Of a stretch of DNA of 10,898 nucleotides, positions 5,640 to 10,825 are shown piece by piece. Source of the DNA: Baffinella frigidus. Lineage: Eukaryota > Cryptophyceae > Cryptomonadales > Baffinellaceae. Within the stretch, counting starts at the first letter, position 1. Every line of letters starts with the position of its first letter. The stretch lies in assembly GCA_026770585.1 (NCBI GenBank), contig MU646470.1, positions 41,358 to 52,255 on the forward strand. Reading direction: 5' to 3'. The notes under the pieces are model-generated. The model was not told where the DNA came from, made no database searches, and worked only from the letters and a program-made list of their open reading frames with translations. The translations under genes were made by a program, and so were the position numbers.

Positions 5640-5880
5640 AATCAAAATGCTTTGCTGGCGAGCCCAGTTTCACGGAGGGAGAGGGTGGTCAGTTTCGGTG
5701 ATGAGAATCGGGGCGAGAGACCATGGGCGTTGCCCTCACCACTCAGGGCGCTACGTGGGGTATTCCAGGGTGGCCATTTGAGCCATTGGGTCGCCATTGG
5801 AGCCGTTTTCTCCCTAAAATCGACTTTTGAATCCAATTTTCTCTCGAAAATTGACTTTTGAATACCCCCCCCCTCCAGCC
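5640..5880. other. Decayed repeat region
   Basis: AAAATGCTTTGCTGGCGAGC at about 5646 echoes the right half of CTAGCTCTG-family elements. Near 5777-5865 are short internal direct repeats (GCCATTTGAGCCATTGG then CGCCATTGGAGCC; TCGACTTTTGAATCC then TTGACTTTTGAATAC). I see no gene. Confidence 0.45.
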
Positions 5881-6055
5881 CTGTGTGGCTCCGCGGAACC
5901 TTGCGAGAGGGTGCTCATCAATAGTACCAAGAGGCGCAATTCTGGTACCGTTTAAAATCCTTGTCACGTCCTATAAGTCCCTTTTCAAAACCGGAAAACC
6001 GGGAAACCGTACATCCAAAACGGACAACAATTACCGCAAACGCTCTAGAAATCTA

Positions 6056-6117
6056 GAGAGAGGAAGGGACACCTTTGGGCGGCTGGCGAAGATGATCCCC
6101 AGGGATGGAAAGCTCCC
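6056..6117 (+). repeat. GATGATCCCCAGGGA repeat, copy C
   Basis: GAGAGAGGAAGGGAC, CCTTTGGGCGGCTGGCGAAG, ATGATCCCCAGGGATGG and AAAGCTCCC match copy B with few differences from GCGGCT onward. It is the best-preserved 3' end of the trio. Confidence 0.75.
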
Positions 6118-6340
6118 GTAGCTCGCAACCTGCCATTGACTTACGTTTCAAGTTGACTTAGGAGTCAAAATTTAAACCCCGAAATGTTAGTTGAGGTGCT
6201 TGTGATAACGTGCAAGGACTTATCGCAGTGTGCTTTGGAGTGCATTCAGCGTGATGCCTGGAGCGGCTCCAATCTGCCAGGCCACACCAGGCCATTCAAG
6301 CACCCTATTTAAAAGTCGATAGTAGGCGTTTTGTGGAGAG
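6118..6340. other. Unassigned spacer
   Basis: Mixed-composition sequence with no strong repeat. A 61-codon minus-strand frame (6405-6220) crosses it and the hairpin downstream without recognisable features. Confidence 0.4.
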
Positions 6341-6383
6341 TTGGTCACGTGTCCGACCGCAAAGCGGGCGGACACGTGACCAA
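6341..6383. repeat. Strong 20-bp-stem hairpin with 3-base loop
   Basis: TTGGTCACGTGTCCGACCGC, loop AAA, then GCGGGCGGACACGTGACCAA pairs over 20 positions with one A/G mismatch. Each arm contains CACGTG. The structure is a compact foldback. It is not followed by a T-run, so a bacterial-type terminator is not indicated. It could be the remains of an element whose spacer was lost, or a cruciform-forming site. Confidence 0.93.
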
Positions 6384-6619
6384 ACATATAAAAATTACTA
6401 CACAATTTAAAAACTGGTGTTTAAATTGGGGAATGGGATAACCTCGTGTGGGGAGCCACGCCAGGTCACAAATCAGAATTTAAGGTTGCGGCTCCCTCCT
6501 TTTAAAAGCGTTTCCTGGTACGGATAAAACATTATTGCGCTCAGGAATGGCTCAAATTCCTGAATTTTTGGCGTCCGGGCGAGACTTAGGGAGGCTGGTC
6601 CGGTGTGAAGAAGCGACGA
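6384..6619. other. Unassigned spacer with weak element remnants
   Basis: AAAAATTACTACACAATTTA at 6391 resembles the arm tip of the 1361 and 3234 elements. GGGAGCC at 6451-6457 and GGCTCCC at 6490-6496 could pair. CCACGCCAGGTCA at 6456 recurs as ACACGCCAGGTCA at 7774. None defines a bounded feature. Confidence 0.4.
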
Positions 6620-6733
6620 GACCTAGGACCCTACGGGAGGCAACCCGTAGGGGCATAGGGGGGTTCCTACGGATAGGGTGAGGAAAAATCGGGCATTTCC
6701 TGCGCAAAAATCCCTTCGTAGCCCGCTGTGTGG
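6620..6733 (-). mobile_element. Truncated CCACACAGCGG-family element, reverse orientation
   Basis: Read on the minus strand, it starts with the family end CCACACAGCGGGCTACGAAG (6733 leftward). It continues through GTAGGAACCCCCCTATG to the core hairpin (CCCTACGG at 6629-6636 with CCGTAGGG at 6645-6652) and stops after CCTAGGTCTCGTCG. The distal TIR is absent. A similar sequence of about 27 bp (GGCTGGTSCGGYGTGAAGAA) lies on each side, at 6594-6619 and 6740-6766. Confidence 0.7.
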
Positions 6734-6879
6734 CTTGGGGGGGCTGGTGCGGCGTGAAGAATGGCGCTATGCGGAGGAGGAGGGGGGGGGCATTGATGGA
6801 GTTGATAATGCTGAGGCGGGTCCGGCATAAGGCGAATAGACTGTTGGATCACTCAACTTAAGGTTCGAGAGTACTACAG

Positions 6880-7024
6880 AAGAAGAAGAAGATCAAGAAG
6901 AAAAAGAAGAAGACGGAGGAGGAGGTGAAGAAGAAGAAGAAGAAGAAGAAGGAGGAGAAGAAGAAGGAGGAGAAGAAGAAGGAGGAGAAGAAGAAGAAAC
7001 AGGAGGAGAAAAAGGACAAAGAAG
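6880..7024. repeat. GAA/GAG trinucleotide tract
   Basis: AGAAGAAGAAG-type units mixed with GAGGAG run for about 145 bp on a purine-only plus strand, broken only by single pyrimidines near 6893, 6914 and 6925. The frames give Lys-Glu or Ser-Phe runs. GAA tracts can form triplex structures (established), but no function is implied here. Confidence 0.95.
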
Positions 7025-7063
7025 AGAGGGGGGGGTTACCGTGCAATCCATCCAGAAGCGAAC

Positions 7064-7280
7064 GACCTGCCAAGATGCATCAATCAGTTTCAGCCGTGGT
7101 CGCCATTTCTGCGGCGTCCATCTATTCCGTTTGTGTCTCCTACATGTTTTTATTTTGTACCACGAAATCCTGTCACGTCCTTTTACATTTCGTTTTATCT
7201 CGGATCCCGCAAATTGCGGGATCGAGACCTCCAGTTTTCAGACCACGATCTGCCACCACGCATCAATCAGTTTCAGCCGT
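7064..7280. repeat. Direct repeat pair, 34 bp, 183 bp apart
   Basis: GAYCTGCCA, then CATCAATCAGTTTCAGCCGT, occurs at 7064-7097 and 7247-7280, with an exact 22-bp core. The DNA between contains a perfect palindrome at 7203-7223 and a GTCACGTCC motif. The arrangement could be a tandem duplication or a decayed element with long direct ends. Confidence 0.8.
7203..7223. repeat. Perfect 21-bp palindrome GATCCCGCAA-A-TTGCGGGATC
   Basis: Ten-base arms pair around a single central A. It is enclosed by the direct repeat pair at 7064-7097 and 7247-7280. Confidence 0.9.
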
Positions 7281-7341
7281 TCGAATGAGGTGAAACTTCT
7301 ACCTCTGTCTCAGTCTTTCCAATCTCACCAACTTAGTGAGC

Positions 7342-7428
7342 CCGGGCTCTTCCCCGCCCCAAAGTTGACGGGTGTGTACCACAGACCCAGCATGTCAACT
7401 TCAGAACAGTCTGTCAACCCGAGTAACC
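7342..7428. repeat. Dispersed module with a conserved stem, copy 2
   Basis: GGGCTCTTCCCCGCCCCAA, AAGTTGACGG, ACCACAGACCCA, TGTCAACTT and CAGTCTGTCAACCCGAGT parallel 2373-2455. A shorter third relative lies at about 7458-7488 (GGGGCTCTTTTTCACTCCAA then AGTTAACC). Confidence 0.6.
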
Positions 7429-7731
7429 AAGACCATCTGGTGGCAACGATTCGGTCAGACGGGGCTCTTTTTCACTCCAAAGTTAACCCCGCAGAGCAAA
7501 TCCGCGAGACCCAAACCATCAAAACGCTTGGGAGGGCGGGAAGTGAGGTCTCTGCTGGATTTCATCTGGAAACAGAATCGACTAAAATCGCCTTTTTGCT
7601 ATCGTGTGGGTGTTTTTTGTGTGTTATGGTAAAGCTGCGTCGAGGCTAAGAGAGAAAATTCCATCCTTAAGATAGCACGAAACGGTGTTTTGAATGGAAT
7701 CGGATTTAGCGTTGGATTCGGATTCGGGTGG

Positions 7732-8008
7732 CACCTCGAGGCGTGCTGGGTCTTCTCGGTTCCTGCGGCGCAGACACGCCAGGTCAGAAGTTGAAATTTC
7801 ATTTTACTACATGATCTTCGAGTAAAGTTGATTCTACCTGGGAAACACGCCAAATGTGATGGGAATTGGAGCTCTTGCCATGCGGAACATGTCCGGATCA
7901 AAAACATATGGACCATGATAAGCCATCTATTCACTTTCGACATACCCGCATTTTGCCAGGGCAAAATCACCTCGAGGCGTACTGGGTCTTTTCGGTTCCT
8001 GCGGCGCA
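7732..8008. repeat. Direct repeat pair, 41 bp, 236 bp apart
   Basis: CACCTCGAGGCGTRCTGGGT then CTTYTCGGTTCCTGCGGCGCA occurs at 7732-7772 and 7968-8008 with two mismatches. The interior shows no inverted ends and no frame. The pair may flank an old insertion, or be one arm of a larger duplication. Confidence 0.85.
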
Positions 8009-8016
8009 AACTCTCG

Positions 8017-8094
8017 TTTCAACACTCCGCTCAACACTCCGCTCAAACTCTCTGCTACTCTCCGCGGCGTATTGCGTGACACCCAGAGAGTTTG
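8017..8094. repeat. Short tandem units and an 11-bp hairpin
   Basis: AACACTCCGCTC is repeated in tandem near 8020-8044. It runs into CAAACTCTCTG (8044-8054), which pairs with CAGAGAGTTTG at 8084-8094. Confidence 0.7.
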
Positions 8095-8099
8095 TTGGG

Positions 8100-8158
8100 C
8101 CGCACGTTCGAAATGCGGGGGCGGGAAGCGATTCCTCCACCACTCAAGACAAAAGGGG
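8100..8158. repeat. Module CCACCACTCAAG, copy 1 (partner 8753-8813)
   Basis: GCACGTTCGAAATGCGGGGG, CGGGAAGCGATTCCTCCACC and ACTCAAGACAAAAGGGGG align with 8753-8813 at moderate identity. The offset of 653 bp differs from other duplicated modules nearby, showing a mosaic rather than one simple duplication. Confidence 0.65.
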
Positions 8159-8165
8159 GTAACCT

Positions 8166-8274
8166 CTAGCTCTGTCCGAGCAAACCTGGGCTCGCCATAA
8201 AACACATTCAGAGCAGACACTCTATTGCAAAGGGGCAACTAAAATTCTTTTATGGCGAGCTCAGTCAGAGCTAG
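8166..8274. mobile_element. CTAGCTCTG-family TIR element, complete copy
   Basis: The left arm at 8166-8202 (CTAGCTCTGTCCGAG to GGGCTCGCCATAAAA) and the right arm at 8248-8274 (TTTTATGGCGAGCTCA to CAGAGCTAG) pair at tips and base. The left arm has about 10 extra bases. The size is 109 bp and there is no frame. Its right end abuts a CCACACAGCGGG end at 8275, so two families sit side by side. A TA flank is not visible on the right. Confidence 0.78.
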
Positions 8275-8388
8275 CCACACAGCGGGTGCACGATGTAGGA
8301 ACACCCCTATGTCCCTACGGGGTACCTACCGTAGGGTCCTACGGACTATCCACTTGTGGGGTATCCACGGAATCCCTTGGTAGTCCGA
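8275..8388 (+). mobile_element. CCACACAGCGG-family element, diverged copy
   Basis: It starts CCACACAGCGGG, carries GTAGGAACACCCCTATG and the core hairpin (CCCTACGG at 8313-8320 with CCGTAGGG at 8329-8336), and ends near GGAATCCCTTGGTAGTCCGA. The segment between the left tip and the core is deleted, and the right TIR tip is missing. It may have been cut by the module starting at 8385. Confidence 0.65.
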
Positions 8389-8504
8389 GAGTCTCGGTTG
8401 TGGGAGGGGGCACCAGTCTGACCACTGTCTAAGTTAACTCGGTACTCCTGTGGGTCAGACTGGTGCCCCCCCCTCCCACCAGCCCCCGCCGGGCGCTCAA
8501 ATCC
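8385..8504. repeat. Hairpin-bearing duplicated module, copy 1
   Basis: It starts CCGAGAGTCTCGGTTG and ends CCGGGCGCTCAAATCC. Within it, GTGGGAGGGGGCACCAGTCTG at 8400-8420 begins a 24-bp arm paired with the right arm ending at 8479. It is nearly identical to 8986-9098, differing by an extra 9 bp (about TAAGTTAAC in the loop) and two fewer C residues. Confidence 0.9.
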
Positions 8505-8523
8505 CACACACACTGTGTGTGGG
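8503..8523. repeat. CCCACACAC/GTGTGTGGG hairpin
   Basis: Nine-base arms flank ACT, and the right arm runs into a G-tract up to 8530. It is simple-sequence in character. Confidence 0.7.
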
Positions 8524-8534
8524 GGGGGGGTGCA

Positions 8535-8609
8535 CTCGCCAAAGACGGGGTACAAAAGGGCACCTGGAATGCTTTTGTGGCGAGCCCAGGTTTAGTTGGG
8601 CAGAGCTAG
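8535..8609. mobile_element. CTAGCTCTG-family element, right part only
   Basis: CACCTGGAATGCTTTTGTGG, CGAGCCCAGG and GGGCAGAGCTAG match the right half of the family copy at 8166-8274. The left TIR is replaced by a G-tract. Confidence 0.6.
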
Positions 8610-8620
8610 AAGCTATGAGG

Positions 8621-8749
8621 CCACACGGTGGGCTACACGGGTTTCGGATACGCTAGCTTCAGTGACCAAATTTGCATCCAAAAATCCTGAAAGTTAATTA
8701 CCCCTGGGCAAGTTAACTTTTGATTAAAGGTCCGTAGCCCACCGTGTGG
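8621..8749. mobile_element. TIR element, CCACACGGTGGGCTAC ends
   Basis: Perfect 16-bp terminal inverted repeats (CCACACGGTGGGCTAC and its complement) enclose 129 bp. A second inner pair, AAAGTTAA at 8690-8697 and TTAACTTT at 8713-8720, flanks a 15-bp loop. GAGG precedes it at 8617-8620 and follows it at 8750-8753, a possible 4-bp target duplication, though the flank is G-rich. The end resembles CCACACAGCGGGCTAC of the other family, so the two may be related. There is no coding capacity. Confidence 0.78.
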
Positions 8750-8752
8750 GAG

Positions 8753-8813
8753 GAGCGCACTTGCGGAACGAAGGGGGCGGCATGAGATTCGTCCACCACT
8801 CAAGTCAAAAAGG
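8753..8813. repeat. Module CCACCACTCAAG, copy 2
   Basis: Partner of 8100-8158. Its start (GCGCACTTGCGGAACG) also resembles GCGCACTGGCGGAACG at 8930 and 9265, so the modules in this part of the window share pieces. Confidence 0.65.
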
Positions 8814-8907
8814 GCAAAATTCATGAGGCTAGGCCGGGCCCGCCTCGGGGCAGGAGGGCTGTTGATGCCCTGGCAAGGCTTTCCCGAAAACGAGGTGCAG
8901 TCTCTCT

Positions 8908-8977
8908 GGGTTCAGTAGATGAGGGGGGGGCGCACTGGCGGAACGTGGGGCCGAGCATCCAGTCTACAACCATCTCG
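8908..8977. repeat. TTCAGTAGATGAGGGG module, copy 1
   Basis: GGGTTCAGTAGATGAGGGG, CGCACTGGCGGAACGTGGGG, CCGAGCATCCAGTCTACAAC and CATCTCG recur at 9238-9309 with only one substitution and small G-tract differences. The offset is 330 bp. Confidence 0.9.
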
Positions 8978-8985
8978 CGCGCCCC

Positions 8986-9098
8986 CCGAGAGTCTCGGTT
9001 GTGGGAGGGGGCACCAGTCTGACCACTGTCTCGGTACTCCTGTGGGTCAGACTGGTGCCCCCCCCCCTCCCACCAGCCCCCGCCGGGCGCTCAAATCC
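8986..9098. repeat. Hairpin-bearing duplicated module, copy 2
   Basis: Partner of 8385-8504. The arms begin at 9001 and end at 9073. Near identity, including the hairpin arms, suggests recent duplication or gene conversion. Confidence 0.9.
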
Positions 9099-9237
9099 TA
9101 CATCGGTTTGGTCGGTGTTCTAGTCTCGGAGAGACTGCCTTTCGATTTCGGGAAAGCCTTGGCTGGACTTCAACAGATCCAATTCCCACAACGTGGACGG
9201 AGTTGTTGGGGGAACTTGCCTTTTACCCTACATCTAT

Positions 9238-9309
9238 GGGTTCAGTAGATGAGGGGCGGGGGCGCACTGGCGGAAGGTGGGGCCGAGCATCCAGTCTACA
9301 ACCATCTCG
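9238..9309. repeat. TTCAGTAGATGAGGGG module, copy 2
   Basis: Partner of 8908-8977. It runs directly into the tandem unit starting at 9301. Its sequence CAGTCTACAACCATCTCGG resembles an unoccupied form of the flanks around the elements at 9414-9575 and 9705-9871. Confidence 0.9.
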
Positions 9310-9413
9310 GGATCGGTAGTAGCTGTCCCGGAAAACGACCTGCGATCAGAATGATGAAATCAGAACGACCAGAAAACGACCTGCAGAGGGCAACGCAGGC
9401 AAACGTCAGTCTA

Positions 9414-9575
9414 CTACTAGCTCTGCCCCACTTAGATTTGGGCTCCCGAGAAATTCGCCCCCCCCAGAATTTCACAGGTGAATTTTGACCCCACCCATGA
9501 AATCCCCCTTTGAAATTGGGGGGGGGTTGGGCGAATTTATGGGGAGCCCAAATCTAAGTGGGGCAGAGCTAGTAC
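9414..9575. mobile_element. CTAGCTCTG-family element with TA flanks, type 1
   Basis: The terminal inverted repeats are perfect over TACTAGCTCTGCCCCACTTA and on to GATTTGGGCTCCC, about 33 bp. They continue with gaps through AAATTCGCCC and its complement, so nearly the whole 162 bp folds back. TA lies at 9412-9413 and 9576-9577, consistent with a Tc1/mariner-like target duplication. There is no coding capacity. The interior differs entirely from that of the neighbour at 9705-9871, despite similar ends and the same position in the tandem unit. Confidence 0.85.
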
Positions 9576-9704
9576 TACCATCTCGGGATCGGTAGTAGCC
9601 GTCCCGGAAAACGACCTGCGATCAGAATGATGCGACGTAAGTCGCATTATCGAAGAGGAGAATCGATTTGTGAAACGTCAGTGAGACAAAGAGGCGTGCG
9701 TGTA

Positions 9705-9871
9705 GTACTAGCTCTGTTCCACTCGATTTGGTCTCACCAATTTGGTGAGACCAGATCGCAACGGTTCGCCAAAAGTTGACAAACCTCTTTGCAAAAAATG
9801 ACTTTTGGCGTTTTGAGTTGAATAAAAGGACATAATCGATTTAGTCTACCAGAGTGAAACAGAGCTAGTAG
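9705..9871. mobile_element. CTAGCTCTG-family element with TA flanks, type 2
   Basis: The ends TACTAGCTCTGTTCCACTC and the complement of GAGTGAAACAGAGCTAGTA pair over about 19 bp with one mismatch. TA lies at 9703-9704 and 9872-9873. The interior contains two hairpins: 9724-9758 (17-bp arms, one mismatch, one-base loop, GGTCTCACC core) and 9767-9810 (CGCCAAAAGT with ACTTTTGGCG). It is 167 bp without a frame. Confidence 0.82.
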
Positions 9872-10052
9872 TACAACCATCTCGGAATCGGTACCAGTTT
9901 CTGGGTCCCAGAAAACGATCTGGTGAGGGCAACGGAACCCATTATCAAATATCAGGACAGGGAGAGAAAGAGTGAGAGCAAGAGACTTTTGCGTGTACAC
10001 GAACCCAACGTCAAGAGGAGAAAAGAGTCGTCCGCCGCCATGGCATTTGGGT

Positions 10053-10107
10053 GGTTTAGGGTTTAGGATTTGGGGTTTAAGGTTTAGGGTTTCGGGTTCA
10101 GGGTTTC
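10053..10107 (+). repeat. Third telomere-like block
   Basis: About eight degenerate heptamers (TTTAGGG, TTTAGGA, TTTGGGG, TTTAAGG, TTTAGGG, TTTCGGG, TTCAGGG) have the G-rich strand on plus, the same orientation as 664-838. The minus-strand 151-codon frame across it translates the repeat as Leu-Asn-Pro-Lys-Pro and is not a gene. Confidence 0.85.
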
Positions 10108-10120
10108 GTGTACATGCAGC

Positions 10121-10170
10121 GTCAGTGACTCTTTTCGTCAGGGACTCTTTTCCTTCAGTGACTCTTTTTG
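10121..10170. repeat. Three tandem CAGTGACTCTTTT units
   Basis: GTCAGTGACTCTTTTC, GTCAGGGACTCTTTTC and CTTCAGTGACTCTTTTTG follow one another. They lie just after the telomere-like block. Confidence 0.85.
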
Positions 10171-10210
10171 AGCCTGCACACGAACCCAACGTGCAGAGGA
10201 GAGTCGATTT

Positions 10211-10401
10211 GATGTGGAAACCTTTTCACATGAGATTCGTAGTGAATGTCAGCAGCGCCTACGTGGTGCACGTGTTTTTACTGTAAAACTATCGAAATGA
10301 CTTCCAATTACAACTGCGATTGCAATCTATCTACATTCAATCACAATCTGTCCACGGTGGCAAAAATGCGCAGATTGAAAGAATGCGCTTTTTTGACAAG
10401 C
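10211..10401. other. Unassigned spacer
   Basis: Mixed sequence with short similar pieces (CAATCTATCTACATTCAATC and CACAATCTGTCCACGG). I recognise no gene or element. Confidence 0.4.
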
Positions 10402-10562
10402 CCACACAGCGGGCTACGAAGGGATTTTCGGCCCATTTTTGGCCGAGTTTCCGTTACCGCATCCGTAGGAACCCCCCTATACCCCTACGGGTTGCCTACC
10501 GTAGGGTCGTAGGTCTTATCGCCCAGGGGTGATTCAAAACCCCTTCGAAGTCCGCTGTGTGG
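10402..10562 (+). mobile_element. MITE-like element, CCACACAGCGG family, complete copy
   Basis: The 27-bp terminal inverted repeats, CCACACAGCGGGCTACGAAG plus GGATTTT on the left and AAAACCC plus CTTCGAAGTCCGCTGTGTGG on the right, differ at three positions. The core hairpin is CCCTACGG at 10483-10490 with CCGTAGGG at 10499-10506. The total is 161 bp with no frame. Same-orientation similarity to 260-450 extends over the full length. No target duplication is visible. Confidence 0.82.
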
Positions 10563-10580
10563 ATTCAGACCGCGCAGGGC

Positions 10581-10633
10581 GGTGATTAAAATTAAATAGG
10601 TTTCGGGAGGTGATTTAAATTAAATATGTTTCC
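10581..10633. repeat. Two AT-rich tandem units, 28-bp period
   Basis: GGTGATTAAAATTAAATAGG then TTTC at 10581 and GGTGATTTAAATTAAATATG then TTTCC at 10609 are near copies. Confidence 0.85.
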
Positions 10634-10660
10634 ATTTGAGATCGGGATTGTGAGGGCCCG

Positions 10661-10825
10661 ACCAAGCGATCAAGAGTGTGATGGCGCTCCATGAGAAGCC
10701 CTCCAGATAGCGCATTTCCTTCCTCTGAAGGTTCGAATTCGAACCTTCAGCCGTGGTAAATAGGCCAGGCTCTGTCCTCAATTTGATTCAATTTGGGTCT
10801 GACCGAGCGATGAAGAGCGTGATGG
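10661..10825. repeat. Direct repeat pair ACCRAGCGATSAAGAG
   Basis: Twenty-four bases starting ACCAAGCGATCAAGAGTGTG at 10661 recur at 10802 with three differences, 141 bp apart. The palindrome at 10725-10750 lies between them. Confidence 0.75.
10725..10750. repeat. Perfect 26-bp palindrome
   Basis: CTGAAGGTTCGAA is followed directly by its exact complement with no spacer. It includes GGTTCGAATTC, which looks like a tRNA T-loop. The arms pair with each other across the centre, and no acceptor, D or anticodon arms are present, so it is not a tRNA. Confidence 0.93.

Larger units (their letters stand above)
9301..9934. repeat. Tandem ACCATCTCGGGATCGG units, each followed by a TIR element
   Basis: ACCATCTCGGGATCGGTAGT, AGCYGTCCCGGAAAACGACC and TGCGATCAGAATGATG occur at 9301-9356 and 9577-9632 with one difference. 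A diverged third copy begins at 9876 (ACCATCTCGGAATCGG, then GAAAACGATCTGG). The first two units go on to a shared AAACGTCAGT and then a CTAGCTCTG-type element. The periods are about 276 and 299 bp. Confidence 0.85.
9995..10210. repeat. Direct repeats ACACGAACCCAACGT flanking a telomere-like block
   Basis: TACACGAACCCAACGTCAAG with AGGAGAAAAGAGTCG at 9996-10029 is matched by CACACGAACCCAACGTGCAG with AGGAGAGTCG at about 10178-10206. Between them lie the telomere-like block and three tandem GTCAGTGACTCTTTTC units (10121-10170). Confidence 0.75.

Noticed and set aside
6341-6400. Rho-independent terminator
   Set aside because: The stem is strong but no T-run follows, and the context looks eukaryotic.
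7041-7649. 202-codon plus-strand frame as a gene
   Set aside because: Composition is not low-complexity, but I recognise no motif. It contains the 34-bp direct repeat pair twice (ASISFSR), the 21-bp palindrome and the dispersed 7342-7428 module, so it is best explained as repeats that happen to stay open.
9734-10189. 151-codon minus-strand frame
   Set aside because: It reads through the telomere-like block (Leu-Asn-Pro-Lys-Pro) and ends inside a MITE-like element. No domain is visible.
260-10562. The two same-orientation elements at the window ends as LTRs of one 10-kb retrotransposon
   Set aside because: They carry inverted repeats and a core hairpin rather than TG...CA ends, no reverse transcriptase or Gag motif is seen between them, and other copies lie inside in both orientations.
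10725-10752. tRNA gene suggested by GGTTCGAATTC
   Set aside because: The T-loop-like string is part of a perfect palindrome. No acceptor, D or anticodon stems can be placed.
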